Below are positions 43,425-52,550 of a stretch of 64,000 nucleotides of DNA, one piece after another (position 1 is the stretch's first letter; every line of letters starts with the position of its first letter). The translations under genes and the position numbers were made by a program. The notes beneath the pieces were generated by a model. That model ran no database searches. It was not told the origin of the DNA and was given only the letters and a program-made list of their open reading frames with translations. Source of the stretch: Brevibacterium sp. 'Marine' (GTDB lineage Bacteria > Actinomycetota > Actinomycetes > Actinomycetales > Brevibacteriaceae); the NCBI RefSeq assembly GCF_012844365.1, contig NZ_CP051626.1:3658001-3722000 (forward strand), in the 5' to 3' direction.

Positions 43425-44435
43425 TCAGCCTCGACGCGCGGAGTCCCACGCGGGGAACTCGTCGCGAAACCCCAGCCAGGCCATCGGACCTGCCAACAGC
43501 TCAGCATCGGTGAGAACGGCCCGGTCGAGCGCGTCGCACAGCCCCGCCTCGTCGAGGTCGACGCCGATGAACGCGAGATCCTGACCGAGCGCCAGCAGCT
43601 CCGCACCCCCGCCGGGAAGCGGATCGACGGTCAGCGGCGAGAGCGTGAGCAGAGTGCCCGTCTGATCCCAGTGCGCGGTCACATAGGGTCGGGAGGCGAG
43701 CTTTGCGAAACCAGCAGAACGGACGATGCGCCCCCAGCAGCCTTCGCCGAGCGCCGCACTCAGCACTGCCTGCAGTCGCTGCGGGTGAAAGGGTCGCACC
43801 TGCTCGAAGCGGCAGGCGCGGACACCGCCCGACCGGGCCGGGGGCCGAAACTCCGAGTTGAGTATCGCCGTCCACCCTGCGACAGGAGGCCGATGCCCGA
43901 ACTGCCAGCACACGGGCTCGTGTACCGCGCCGTCGCGCAGCAGGAATCGCCTGGCCTCGGGCGCCAGATGCGCGATCAGCCCGATCGCCGCCTCGACTAC
44001 ATCCGAATCGGAGTGCTCGGGTGCCAGCAGAGCCAGAGTCGAGGCGAATTCGATCTGCGCAACGAGGACTCCGGCGCGAACTTCCGAATCGAGATCGCTG
44101 TGCAGGCAGGCAAGGTCGAGTACACAGACGAGGTCGGTGAGCACGGCTCGCGTTTCGGGGGCGCTCAGGGCTCCGATGATCTCCGCGCAATCCGCGTCTT
44201 CGCCATATTCGAGGACGAACCCGTGCACCCCGGAGGTCATGCCGACCAGTTCGACGAGGCGGTCGATCGCCTCGATGCCCTGTTGTGTCTGCTCCGCAGG
44301 CACGAAGACATAGCCGCGATCTCTGGCCAGAGCCATCGCATAGTGCCTGCGCTCGGCCGCGCAGAGTCCGACGACGGCGATCGCTTCGATTCCGTCGACG
44401 ATGGAACTCCGATCACCTTCGGCTGGTCCCCGCAT
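43425..44435 (-). CDS. CobW C-terminal-domain protein lacking the GTPase P-loop
   Basis: The protein of about 336 residues shows the COG0523 C-terminal domain (RPFHPQRLQAVLSAALGEGCWGRIVRSAGFAKLASRP, then HWDQTG) but its N-terminal half, opening IEAIAVVGLCAAERRHYAMALA, has no GxxGxGK, no CxCC and no NKxD. It resembles diverged CobW relatives next to zinc-free ribosomal protein genes in Actinobacteria. ATG 44435 is preceded by AAGGGA; an in-frame ATG at 44459 is an alternative. Divergent from the L36 gene across a Zur-like box. The function is unknown, perhaps zinc handling without GTP. Confidence 0.7.
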   Translation of the reverse strand: MRGPAEGDRSSIVDGIEAIAVVGLCAAERRHYAMALARDRGYVFVPAEQTQQGIEAIDRLVELVGMTSGVHGFVLEYGEDADCAEIIGALSAPETRAVLTDLVCVLDLACLHSDLDSEVRAGVLVAQIEFASTLALLAPEHSDSDVVEAAIGLIAHLAPEARRFLLRDGAVHEPVCWQFGHRPPVAGWTAILNSEFRPPARSGGVRACRFEQVRPFHPQRLQAVLSAALGEGCWGRIVRSAGFAKLASRPYVTAHWDQTGTLLTLSPLTVDPLPGGGAELLALGQDLAFIGVDLDEAGLCDALDRAVLTDAELLAGPMAWLGFRDEFPAWDSARRG

Positions 44436-44471
44436 TCGCTTCCCTTCGATCGAGAACATAGTATTGATACT

Positions 44472-44484
44472 AATGATACTCATT
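44472..44484. promoter_or_regulatory. Zur-like palindrome between CobW-like gene and rpmJ2
   Basis: AATGATACTCATT is a 5-bp-arm palindrome in an A/T-rich patch (GATACTAATGATACTCATTC), 37 bp from the CobW-like start and 21 bp from the L36 start. Position and sequence suit Zur repression of both genes. Confidence 0.65.
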
Positions 44485-44504
44485 CTCACTAAGGAGTCAC
44501 GCTC

Positions 44505-44627
44505 ATGAAGGTTCGCCGTTCACTGCGATCGCTGAAGTCCCAGCCCGGTTCGCAGGTGGTCCGCCGCCGCGGCCGCGTCTACGTCATCAACAAGAAGAAT
44601 CCTCGGTTCAAGGCCCGCCAGGGCTGA
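44505..44627 (+). CDS. rpmJ: Ribosomal protein L36, zinc-independent (type B) form
   Basis: The 40-residue protein ([19 protein letters not shown] start, [12 protein letters not shown] end) matches the YkgO-type L36 that lacks the four zinc-binding residues of normal L36. Such C-minus paralogues replace the zinc form during zinc starvation and release zinc. AAGGAG lies upstream. A Zur-like box lies in its promoter, and its 3' end overlaps convergent mobA by 20 nt. Confidence 0.95.
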   Translation: MKVRRSLRSLKSQPGSQVVRRRGRVYVINKKNPRFKARQG

Positions 44628-45231
44628 GTCGGGCGCGAATCGCTTCGAGCTCGGCTGCCGTATCGAAATCACGCACCACCTCAGGGGCGACGACGACCAC
44701 AGCCGGTTCGAGCCCCCTGAACAGCAGCTTCACCGCACCGTCCGTGGGGTCACCGAGTTCGGCCAGACGAGTACGCAGGAGCCCGGTCGGCCAGGCCGCG
44801 CAGAGAAACTGCGTCTTCCCCCGATCGTCGGTGCCCGTGGCCGGGCGTCCGGTGGCCCGGCACGTGGAGATGAGCTCACCGAGGTGGCCCGCCGTGACCA
44901 TCGGCATGTCCCCGGCCAGGACGAGGGTGACATCGGCCGTCTCGGCCGGGAAATCCGTCTCAGGCGGCATCGCCTCCGCTGCGGCCGCGATCCCGGCCAA
45001 CGGGCCCGCGAACTCGGGTTCTTCCCGAACCACGCGGACGCCTTTCTGCTCCGCCTCCGAGAGTCCGTCTGCGGGTCCGGCCACCCACACCTCGGCGTCG
45101 GCTGCCGCACCGCGGATGCTCTCCAGGATTCGGGAGATCGTCGACCGTCCTGCCACCTCGACGCCGGGTTTGTGCTCACCTCCGAAACGTCGCGAACGAC
45201 CGCCGGTGAGAATGATCGCGTTGACCGTCAT
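44608..45231 (-). CDS. mobA: Molybdenum cofactor guanylyltransferase
   Basis: The 207-residue nucleotidyltransferase starts [22 protein letters not shown], with the nucleotide loop LxGGxSxRxG and the metal-binding VLAGDMPMV. MobA attaches GMP to molybdopterin. ATG 45231 has no ribosome site at proper spacing; TACGAT 6 nt upstream suggests a leaderless transcript. No other molybdopterin genes are in the window. Its last 20 nt overlap the end of the L36 gene on the other strand. Confidence 0.85.
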   Translation of the reverse strand: MTVNAIILTGGRSRRFGGEHKPGVEVAGRSTISRILESIRGAAADAEVWVAGPADGLSEAEQKGVRVVREEPEFAGPLAGIAAAAEAMPPETDFPAETADVTLVLAGDMPMVTAGHLGELISTCRATGRPATGTDDRGKTQFLCAAWPTGLLRTRLAELGDPTDGAVKLLFRGLEPAVVVVAPEVVRDFDTAAELEAIRARLSPGGP

Positions 45232-45348
45232 ACCTCGATCGTACCCGCCGCGAACTCCACGTTCTGCACCCCGCGGACGACGAATTCCGCAGCCCATCAG
45301 TCTCGAATCAACGCTAGTCTGGGGACCGAGAACACCCACCTCGCGCAC

Positions 45349-45381
45349 GCACCGTCGAGTGCGCCGCGCACCGTCGAGTGC
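45349..45381. repeat. Direct repeat upstream of the amidase
   Basis: GCACCGTCGAGTGC occurs at 45349-45362 and 45368-45381 (19-bp spacing). Each copy is itself partly palindromic (GCAC..GTGC), so a pair of operator sites on the same DNA face is possible. It lies just before the amidase ribosome site. Confidence 0.65.
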
Positions 45382-45394
45382 CCGGAGGAAGATC

Positions 45395-47119
45395 ATGTCG
45401 AAGTTCGATGTCGTCGAAGCGTCCATCGCCGATCTGCGAGCCGCCCTCGCCGGCGGCCGCACCACCTCGGTGGAGCTCGTCGAGGCCTATCAGGACCGGA
45501 TCGCAGCGTTCGACGGCCCCGACACCGACACGAAGCTCAACTCCGTGATCGTGAAGAACCCGCAAGCCCTCGCCGAGGCGGCCGCCTCTGACGAACGGCG
45601 CGCAGCCGGCCAGACGCTCGGCCCCCTCGACGGGATTCCGTACACCGCGAAAGACAGTTATATGGTCGCGGGCCTCACCGTGGCCTCCGGGTCACCGGCC
45701 TTCGCCGACCTCGTGGCGCAGAAAGATGCGTTCACGATCGAACGGCTGCGTGCCGGCGGTGCCATCTGCCTAGGCCTGACGAACATGCCGCCGATGGCCA
45801 ACGGCGGCATGCAGCGCGGACTCTACGGCCGCGCCGAAAGCCCGTACAACGCCGACTGGCTGACCAGTGCCTTCGCCTCGGGGTCCTCGAACGGCTCCGG
45901 AACGGCCACCACGGCGAGCTTCGCCGCCTTCGGCCTCGGCGAAGAGACCTGGTCCTCGGGTCGCGCTCCGGCGTCGCACAATGCGCTCATCGCCTACACC
46001 CCCTCGCGCGGGGTCATCAGCGTGCGCGGGAACTGGCCGCTCGTGCCGACCATGGACGTCGTCGTCCCCCACACTCGCACGATGGCCGACCTGGCCGAGG
46101 TTCTCGACGTCATCGTCGCCGACGACGAGCAGACTCGCGGAGATTTCTGGCGCGTCCAGCCCTGGGTGGAGATCCCGAAGGTGAGCGCGGTCCGCCCTGA
46201 CTCCTATGCTGCGCTGCTGCCGGAATCGCTCGCGGCGGCACAGACGGTGTTGGCCGGTAAGCGCCTCGGCGTTCCGCGGATGTACATCAACGCCGATGAC
46301 GAGGCCGGAACGAACCCGGACGGCGGTATCGGCGGGCCCACGGGAAACCGAGTCGAGACTCGCGCCTCGGTGATGGAGGCCTGGCAGGCGGCGCGAACCG
46401 ATCTCGAATCCGCAGGCGCCGAGGTGGTCGAGACCGACTTCCCGGTCGTGAGCAATTACGAGGGCGACCGTCCCGGTGCCCCGTCGATCGCGACGCGCGG
46501 GTTCGTCACCGCCGACTACCTCGATCGGGAGATCAACGACCTCTCGTCGTGGGGGTGGGACGATTTCCTCGCCGCGAACGGCGACTCGAACCTTTCCACC
46601 CTCGCCGAGGTGGACGGAGCCATGATCTTCCCCCACCCACCCGGTGCGCTTCCCGATCGATACGTCGGCTTCGACGATGACATCGCGACCTACCCGGAGC
46701 AGGTGCGCACGAATCGCTATGCCTCGGTCACGGAGATCCCCGAGCTCGCATCCGGTGTGCGCGGGCTCGAGGAGACTCGCCGGGTCGACCTCGAGGAGTG
46801 GATGGATGAGCATGGCTTCGATGCGGTGATCTTCCCGGCGATGGCCGATGTGGGACCTGCGGACATGGACGTCAACGAAGCGTCTGCGGACCTGGGGTGG
46901 CGCAACGGCACGTGGGTGGCCAACGGCAACCTCGTACCCCGTCACCTCGGCATCCCGTCGGTGACGGTGCCGATGGGCACAATGGCCGACACCGGTATCC
47001 CCGTGGGCCTGACGATCGCCGGTCGCGGCTGGGACGATTCCGCGCTCATCGAGATCGCCGCTGCGTTCGAGGCGACAGGTGAGCGCCGGCAGGCGCCGCC
47101 GCGGACTCCGCGGCTGTAA
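45395..47119 (+). CDS. Amidase-signature family hydrolase
   Basis: The 574-residue amidase has the catalytic lysine in GIPYTAKDSYM, the Ser-rich loop GSSNGSGTATTASF with the cis-serine, and the nucleophile region GEETWSSGRAPAS, completing the Ser-Ser-Lys set in slightly diverged form (usual GGSxR replaced by SSGRAP). The length exceeds the typical 450-500, with a long C-terminal part. ATG 45395 follows CGGAGGAAG. The substrate is unknown. It stands alone behind paired direct repeats. Confidence 0.88.
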   Translation: MSKFDVVEASIADLRAALAGGRTTSVELVEAYQDRIAAFDGPDTDTKLNSVIVKNPQALAEAAASDERRAAGQTLGPLDGIPYTAKDSYMVAGLTVASGSPAFADLVAQKDAFTIERLRAGGAICLGLTNMPPMANGGMQRGLYGRAESPYNADWLTSAFASGSSNGSGTATTASFAAFGLGEETWSSGRAPASHNALIAYTPSRGVISVRGNWPLVPTMDVVVPHTRTMADLAEVLDVIVADDEQTRGDFWRVQPWVEIPKVSAVRPDSYAALLPESLAAAQTVLAGKRLGVPRMYINADDEAGTNPDGGIGGPTGNRVETRASVMEAWQAARTDLESAGAEVVETDFPVVSNYEGDRPGAPSIATRGFVTADYLDREINDLSSWGWDDFLAANGDSNLSTLAEVDGAMIFPHPPGALPDRYVGFDDDIATYPEQVRTNRYASVTEIPELASGVRGLEETRRVDLEEWMDEHGFDAVIFPAMADVGPADMDVNEASADLGWRNGTWVANGNLVPRHLGIPSVTVPMGTMADTGIPVGLTIAGRGWDDSALIEIAAAFEATGERRQAPPRTPRL

Positions 47120-47157
47120 ACACGCGGCAGCTGCGCCGGCTCACTCGCTCGCCGACT

Positions 47158-47892
47158 TCACGGTCCGGAGGCGAGCTCGCGTTTTCGCCTCGAGGCGTCG
47201 CGCAGCTGCATCCATCCGGCGAGGATGAACCAGATGAGGAACGGATAGGACGCGGCTCGCTCGACGATGCCGTCGGGCAGGTCCCAGGTCTCGGGAGCAG
47301 CCAAGAACAAGGTACCGGTGAGTCCGAATACGCCCAGTCCGAGCGTGAGCCCGCCGAATTCGGCGGGACCGATCCGGCGTTTCTCGGGCCATCGGATCAT
47401 GGCGATGCCGGCGGCAAGCACGCCGAGGTTCTGGATCACGGATCCGCCGATTCCGAAGACGGCGTGCAGTCTCGGATCGATGTCTGCCGGGACCATCCCG
47501 GTTCCGGCCAGCAGCATTCCGCCGGCGGCGAGCATAAAGGACCCGCACCGGCCCCAGCGAGTCGGAGCGATCCAGTCGTGCCAGATGAAGGCGATGATCG
47601 CGAGCATCGATCCGGCGATGATGGAGACGCCGTTGACGAAGGGATGGGCCGGTGAGCAGACCTCGATCGGGGTTTCCGCGTCTCCCCAGTCCCCGCATCC
47701 GGTCATCCCCAGATGACTGATGGGCTGCTGTGCGAACGAGTAGCCGCCTTCGGACAGCAGTGCCGCGGGGATCTCGATGAGGATCGTGGCGAGGCCGGCA
47801 AGCACGGCGAGAAGCGCCCACACCCGCTCGGGTTTGGGCGAAACGCGGATGGTGCCCGAACCGGCCACCTCTGCTCCTCCGTACGGCGACAT
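47158..47892 (-). CDS. DUF998-family membrane protein
   Basis: The 244-residue protein has about six to seven membrane helices, beginning VWALLAVLAGLATILIEIPAALL, with PISHLGMTGCGDW after helix 1 and GSMLAIIAFIWHDW later, and a basic C-terminal tail. The arrangement matches the DUF998 group of integral membrane proteins of unknown function. It is convergent with the amidase and divergent from the PEP-mutase-like gene. No ribosome site is seen before ATG 47892. Confidence 0.75.
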   Translation of the reverse strand: MSPYGGAEVAGSGTIRVSPKPERVWALLAVLAGLATILIEIPAALLSEGGYSFAQQPISHLGMTGCGDWGDAETPIEVCSPAHPFVNGVSIIAGSMLAIIAFIWHDWIAPTRWGRCGSFMLAAGGMLLAGTGMVPADIDPRLHAVFGIGGSVIQNLGVLAAGIAMIRWPEKRRIGPAEFGGLTLGLGVFGLTGTLFLAAPETWDLPDGIVERAASYPFLIWFILAGWMQLRDASRRKRELASGP

Positions 47893-47991
47893 CGGATGGT
47901 GGTCACGGTATCACCGCGCCTGCCTGAAACCTTCTGGTGAACCGGTCCGGCCCCTGGCGTGTCGAGGCACAACAGTGGAAAAGTATTGACC

Positions 47992-48765
47992 ATGGTCGAT
48001 TACACGGTTCTCGCTGAACGCGCTTTCACCCTCTTGCAGGGACATCACCAGGACGAACCCCTCGTGCTGCCGACCGTCTGGGATGCCTGGTCGGCTCGTG
48101 CGATGGTCGACGTCGGTTTCAATGCGCTGAGCATCGGATCCCATCCGCTCGCCGATTCGCTCGGCCACGGCGACGGTGAGCAGATGACGCTCGAGCAAGC
48201 GCTCGAGGGGATCTCCCGGATCACCTCGGCGGTGGATGTTCCCGTCACCGCGGATCTCGAGTCCGGGTACGACACCCCCGCTCCCGAGCTCATCGCCGGT
48301 CTCCTCGACGCCGGAGCGGTCGGTGTGAACATCGAGGACACGGTCCACAGCCGGGGCAGCATGCGCAGCCCCGAGGAGCACGCCGAATACATCTGGAGCC
48401 TGCGCCAAGCCGCCGAAGCGCAGCGGGTCCACGTCGTCATCAACGCCCGCACCGATGTGTTCAAGTATCCGGGCGACTTCGACGACCCGACCGCCGAGGT
48501 GGTCCGACGTCTGCGTCTGTGCACCGACGCGGGCGCGGACTCCGTCTACCCCGTCCGTCTGCCCGATGTGGGCACGCTCAAGTCGATCCTCGCGCAGATC
48601 ACTCTGCCGCTCAATGTCACCGCGCACCCGATCAAGGGCGCGGTGCCCGAAGAACTCGACCTCTCTCAGCTCGCTGAACTCGGGGTCGGGCGCGTGACCT
48701 TCGGTCCGCTTCTGCAGGCGGCGCTGACCGACTGCTTCGCGGATTTCACGCGCGCTTGGCAGTAG
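47992..48765 (+). CDS. Isocitrate lyase/PEP mutase-superfamily enzyme
   Basis: The 257-residue TIM-barrel protein has PTVWDAWSARAMVDVGFNALSIGS, VPVTADLESGYD (metal-binding acids), VGVNIEDTV and INARTDVF. This pattern belongs to the PEP phosphonomutase/2-methylisocitrate lyase-like group that cleaves or forms C-C or C-P bonds in small 2-oxo acids. The usual lyase KKCGH loop is absent, so it is not classic isocitrate lyase. ATG 47992 is chosen for family alignment; no strong ribosome site is present. It lies 67 bp before the VOC gene. Confidence 0.85.
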   Translation: MVDYTVLAERAFTLLQGHHQDEPLVLPTVWDAWSARAMVDVGFNALSIGSHPLADSLGHGDGEQMTLEQALEGISRITSAVDVPVTADLESGYDTPAPELIAGLLDAGAVGVNIEDTVHSRGSMRSPEEHAEYIWSLRQAAEAQRVHVVINARTDVFKYPGDFDDPTAEVVRRLRLCTDAGADSVYPVRLPDVGTLKSILAQITLPLNVTAHPIKGAVPEELDLSQLAELGVGRVTFGPLLQAALTDCFADFTRAWQ

Positions 48766-48832
48766 GGTCATCCCCCTGCCGTCGGCATCATTCACTGCAA
48801 CTCACCTCCACCCCACCACAAGAGGAGACGCA

Positions 48833-49594
48833 ATGCCTGCCAACCCCCGCGAAGGCCAGCCGATCTGGATCGACTATGTCTGCCAGGACTTCGAGGCCGC
48901 CCAGAACTTCTACACTCAGCTCTTCGGCTGGGAATTCACCGACATGGGTGAGGACTTCGGCCACTACAACATGATCACGAAGGACGGAGGCAACGTCGGC
49001 GGTGCCATGCGAGCCATGAACATGGACGGCACCCCGAGCCCGGAAATGCCCACAGCCTGGTCGACCTACCTGCACACTGGCGACATCGCCGGAACCTATC
49101 AGGCTGCGCTGGGCGCCGGAGCCGCCGAAGTCGTCGGCCCCATGCCCGTCGGCCCGCTCGGTCAGATGGCCGTCGTCGTCGACCCGACGGGATCACCCAT
49201 CGGCATGTGGCAGCCCGGCGAGTTCTCCGGCTTCGATACTCCGCTCACTCCGGGAACCCCCGTGTGGTTCGAACTCATGACGACGAACTATCAGGCGGCC
49301 AATGATTTCTATGCCAAGGTCTTCTCATTCGACATCACCCCGATGGAGGGGTTCCCGTACTCGACGCACGGCGACGGTGACGAGGCTGTAGCCGGAATCT
49401 GCGATGCCAGTCAGTGGGCACAGAACTCCTACTGGCGCACCTACATCAACGTCGAAGACGCCGATGCCGCGGCAGCAAAGGTGACAGAGCTCGGCGGCAC
49501 AGTGCTCGCCGGTCCCGAAGACTCCCCGTACGGACGCATCGTCACGGTCACCGATCCGGAGGGAGCGACGTTCCAGCTGCAGCAGAATCCGTGA
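48833..49594 (+). CDS. Tandem VOC (glyoxalase-like) domain protein
   Basis: The 253-residue protein has two VOC domains (about 10-125 and 135-253), each opening with an aromatic strand and FYxxxFxW/F (AQNFYTQLFGWEF; ANDFYAKVFSFDI) and closing with DPxGxxxxxxQ. The layout is seen in hydroxylase-type proteins linked to antibiotic clusters and in many uncharacterised actinobacterial proteins. AAGAGGAGA precedes the ATG. It follows the PEP-mutase-like gene on the same strand, and a terminator follows. Confidence 0.88.
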   Translation: MPANPREGQPIWIDYVCQDFEAAQNFYTQLFGWEFTDMGEDFGHYNMITKDGGNVGGAMRAMNMDGTPSPEMPTAWSTYLHTGDIAGTYQAALGAGAAEVVGPMPVGPLGQMAVVVDPTGSPIGMWQPGEFSGFDTPLTPGTPVWFELMTTNYQAANDFYAKVFSFDITPMEGFPYSTHGDGDEAVAGICDASQWAQNSYWRTYINVEDADAAAAKVTELGGTVLAGPEDSPYGRIVTVTDPEGATFQLQQNP

Positions 49595-49684
49595 CCGTCA
49601 CGGAGGCGGCCAGACACTGGTTCGGTCGGCTGCTCTGCGGCAGTCACTGATCCGGCCGTGACTGACACTGGTCAATTTGAACCT

Positions 49685-49731
49685 CTGCGGCGACGATTCC
49701 TCGGCCGCAAGCTGAGGAATCGTCGCCGCAG
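49685..49731. terminator. Intrinsic terminator between VOC gene and recQ
   Basis: CTGCGGCGACGATTCCTC pairs perfectly with its reverse complement across 11 nt, followed on the plus strand by CGGTTTTCG. It serves the VOC gene and possibly the convergent recQ. Confidence 0.85.
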
Positions 49732-49758
49732 CGGTTTTCGACGTCGTGCCCAACCACC

Positions 49759-51897
49759 TCAGGCCCGCAGCGCAAGGGCGAATGGCAGCACCGAGGAGGC
49801 TCCCGCCTTGCGCAGCAATCGTGCACAGACCGTCATCGTCCACCGCGAGACGACCTCGTCGTCGACGAGCAGCACTGATTTCCCGGCCACCGCCTCCTCG
49901 ACGTCGGGAGGAACAACGAAGGCTTCATAGAGGTCCTTGACGCGGAAGGCACTGTTGACATCAGGTGTGCCGTGGTCGCTTACCTGGAGCAGTTCCCCGC
50001 CGTCCACAAGTCGGCCGGCCGCGGCGAGATTCGCGGCCAGAGACCGCACCGTCACAGGACGGCGATTGCTCGGGATCGACACGACCACCTCGGGCCGTGT
50101 TTTCCAATCCCACTGTGCCAGGACTTCGAGGCACCACTTGCCGATCTGACCGGGCACCTCGGCATCGGGAGCATCGGGGGCGAGGAACGACCGGAGGGAC
50201 TGCCCCTGCCCGAGGTCGGACAGGCGGGCGATCGCACGCCCCTCCTCGGCGAGCTCTTCGGCCGGGATCCGGCCCTTGAGCGGGACACCGATATTGGCCA
50301 TACCGCTGGGCCAGGTGCTGCGCGGTTCGATGGGCAGACCGATCTTGTGCAGGTTCCCGGCCGCGGCCTGGCGCTGTTCGTCGGAGATCTCGGCAGAGAA
50401 CCACACTCCGGCGCAGTTGTCGCAGCGACCGCACGGCTGCGGGTCGGGGTCGTCGAGCTGACGGATGAGGAATTCCATCCGGCACTGCCCGGTTGCTTCG
50501 TAGTCGAGCATGGCCTGGGCCTCTTCGGCTCGGACAGCTGCGACCTTCTCATAGCGATCCCGGTCATAGGTCCACCCCAGCCCGGTCGAGACGTACCCGC
50601 CCTTGACCTTCGTCACGGCGTCTTCGACCTCGAGGGTCTTGAGCAGCAAATTCAACCGGGAGCGTTTGGTTCCGACCAAGGTCTCCAAGCGGGCCACGGA
50701 CAGGGGGCCGTCCGCCTCGGCGAGGGCTGCGAGCACGGCGTTCGCGTCGTCCTGGTTCGGCATCGACGCGGTCGCGAAGTACTCCCAGATCTGTTCGTCT
50801 TCCGCACCGGGCAGCAGGAGGACGTCGGCGGAGTCCGTGGCGCGGCCGGCACGACCGACCTGCTGGTAGTAGGCCACAGCCGAGGACGGTGCGCCGATGT
50901 GGATGACGAATCCGAGGTCGGGTTTGTCGAATCCCATGCCCAGCGCCGAAGTGGCCACCAGTGCCTTGAGGCGGTTGTCCTTGAGCTGCTGTTCGAGTTC
51001 GGCGCGCTCTTCGGCATCGGTCCGGCCCGTATAGGCGCGGACCTCGTGGCCTTGTTCGCGCAGCATTCGGGTGATGTCCTCGGCGGCGGAGACGGTGAGC
51101 GTGTAGACGATTCCGGACCCGGTGAAGTCGTTCAGGTGCGAGGCCAGCCAGGCGATGCGGGCACTGGCGTCGAGTCCGGGGAGGACGCCGAGGCGCAGGG
51201 AATCTCGGGCGAGTTCGCCGCGGACCACGGTGGTGTCGTCGCCGAGCTGTTCGGCGACGTCGGTGACCACGCGGGAGTTTGCGGTCGCCGTCGTCGCGAG
51301 TACCGGAGTGTCGCGCGGCAGTTCGGACAGTATCCGGCCGATGCGGCGGTAGTCGGGGCGGAAATCGTGGCCCCAGTCGGAGATGCAGTGGGCTTCGTCG
51401 ACGACGATGAGGCCGAGGAAGGCCAGCAGCTGCGGCAGCACTTCGTCGCGGAACTGCGGATTGTTCAGCCTCTCCGGGGAGACGAGGAGGACGTCGAGGC
51501 TGCCGGCCCTGAGATCCTCGAGCACGGAGTCCCATTCGGTGACGTTCGAGGAGTTGAGGCTGGCGGCGCGGACTCCGGCGCGTTCGGCTGCGGCGATCTG
51601 GTCGCGCATGAGCGCCAGCAGCGGGGAGATGATGAGGCTGGGTCCCGTGCCTGAGGCCCGGAGCATGCGGGTGGCGACGAAGTACACGGCCGACTTGCCC
51701 CACCCGGTGCGCTGGACGACGAGGACGCGCTTTCTTCCCTGCACGAGGTCGCGGATGGACTCGAGCTGGCCGTCGCGGAACCGCGCGGTCGGGTTCGCGG
51801 TGAGCTCGGCGAGGATGCGCTGCGCCTCGATCGCGAAGCCGTCAGTCGTGCCGGGAGAGTCGGCAACGGGTGGGGATGTCGGGGTGGATTCCGTCAT
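49759..51897 (-). CDS. recQ: RecQ-type DNA helicase with C-terminal phosphoribosyltransferase-like domain
   Basis: The 712-residue protein has superfamily 2 helicase motifs: TGWGKS (64-69), DEAHCISDWGHDFRPDYRRI, QVGRAGRA (motif VI), and the RecQ zinc cysteines (CRMEFLIRQ then CGRCDNC). After about residue 520 it carries a PRTase-like domain ending SVLLVDDEVVSRWTM, which keeps the DD of the PRPP loop but not the TGxT. This fusion is known in Actinobacteria. It unwinds recombination and repair intermediates; the extra domain's role is unknown. Confidence 0.9.
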   Translation of the reverse strand: MTESTPTSPPVADSPGTTDGFAIEAQRILAELTANPTARFRDGQLESIRDLVQGRKRVLVVQRTGWGKSAVYFVATRMLRASGTGPSLIISPLLALMRDQIAAAERAGVRAASLNSSNVTEWDSVLEDLRAGSLDVLLVSPERLNNPQFRDEVLPQLLAFLGLIVVDEAHCISDWGHDFRPDYRRIGRILSELPRDTPVLATTATANSRVVTDVAEQLGDDTTVVRGELARDSLRLGVLPGLDASARIAWLASHLNDFTGSGIVYTLTVSAAEDITRMLREQGHEVRAYTGRTDAEERAELEQQLKDNRLKALVATSALGMGFDKPDLGFVIHIGAPSSAVAYYQQVGRAGRATDSADVLLLPGAEDEQIWEYFATASMPNQDDANAVLAALAEADGPLSVARLETLVGTKRSRLNLLLKTLEVEDAVTKVKGGYVSTGLGWTYDRDRYEKVAAVRAEEAQAMLDYEATGQCRMEFLIRQLDDPDPQPCGRCDNCAGVWFSAEISDEQRQAAAGNLHKIGLPIEPRSTWPSGMANIGVPLKGRIPAEELAEEGRAIARLSDLGQGQSLRSFLAPDAPDAEVPGQIGKWCLEVLAQWDWKTRPEVVVSIPSNRRPVTVRSLAANLAAAGRLVDGGELLQVSDHGTPDVNSAFRVKDLYEAFVVPPDVEEAVAGKSVLLVDDEVVSRWTMTVCARLLRKAGASSVLPFALALRA

Positions 51898-52000
51898 GGG
51901 GCCAGTCTAGGTGGAGGCACTGACACCGCGGGCCACTCCCCGCCCGGCATCACAATGTGGTCAGCACATCGATACGAGGCTCGGTCAGAGCCACCGCGGC

Positions 52001-52474
52001 TCAGCGCAGGGCGTACTCGACGCCCAGGGTGGCGAGCACACCGAAGAGGATGCCCCAGAGGATGATCGAGATGATCTGCCAGACAGCCACGACATTGCGA
52101 TTCGCACCGAATCCGACCATTGCCGATGAGGTGATCTGCGAGGGCAGCAGTGTCTGGCCCAGCAACGAGACTCCCGGCACACCGAATCTGTCGAACATGC
52201 GCTTGAGCCGCTGCCGCTTCGGTTTCTCCTCGACCTCTTTGTTCTTCGTCGCTTTGTCCCTGATCGCGCCGGCTCCGTAGACGAAGGCGAGCATCGAGAC
52301 GACGTTGCCGATGACGGCCACCAGTATTGCGACGACGGGATGCAAGCCGATTGCCACGCCGATCACGGAGCCGAAGTACGACTCGACGAAGGGGATAGCG
52401 GAGACGAGCAGAACGCCCGCCCACTGCAGCCAGTCGGGAAAACTTCCGGCGAATTCCTGCAGACTGTCGATCAT
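52001..52474 (-). CDS. Small multidrug-export-type membrane protein (COG2426)
   Basis: The 157-residue protein has about four to five helices (WAGVLLVSAIPFVESYFGSVIGVAIG at the start) and a cytoplasmic basic loop (EVEEKPKRQRLKRMF). It fits the COG2426 small multi-drug export group, a distant relative of DedA proteins. Divergent from a TetR gene with twin operators between, it is the likely target of that repressor. The gap 51898-52000 shows nothing else. Confidence 0.8.
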   Translation of the reverse strand: MIDSLQEFAGSFPDWLQWAGVLLVSAIPFVESYFGSVIGVAIGLHPVVAILVAVIGNVVSMLAFVYGAGAIRDKATKNKEVEEKPKRQRLKRMFDRFGVPGVSLLGQTLLPSQITSSAMVGFGANRNVVAVWQIISIILWGILFGVLATLGVEYALR

Positions 52475-52550
52475 GAGGGCTCTCTCTTCTTCCGTTGGGG
52501 TCCTCTGGTCGGGTCAGCACACTGTTCCTGCCGCGTCGCTTCAACGCTTT

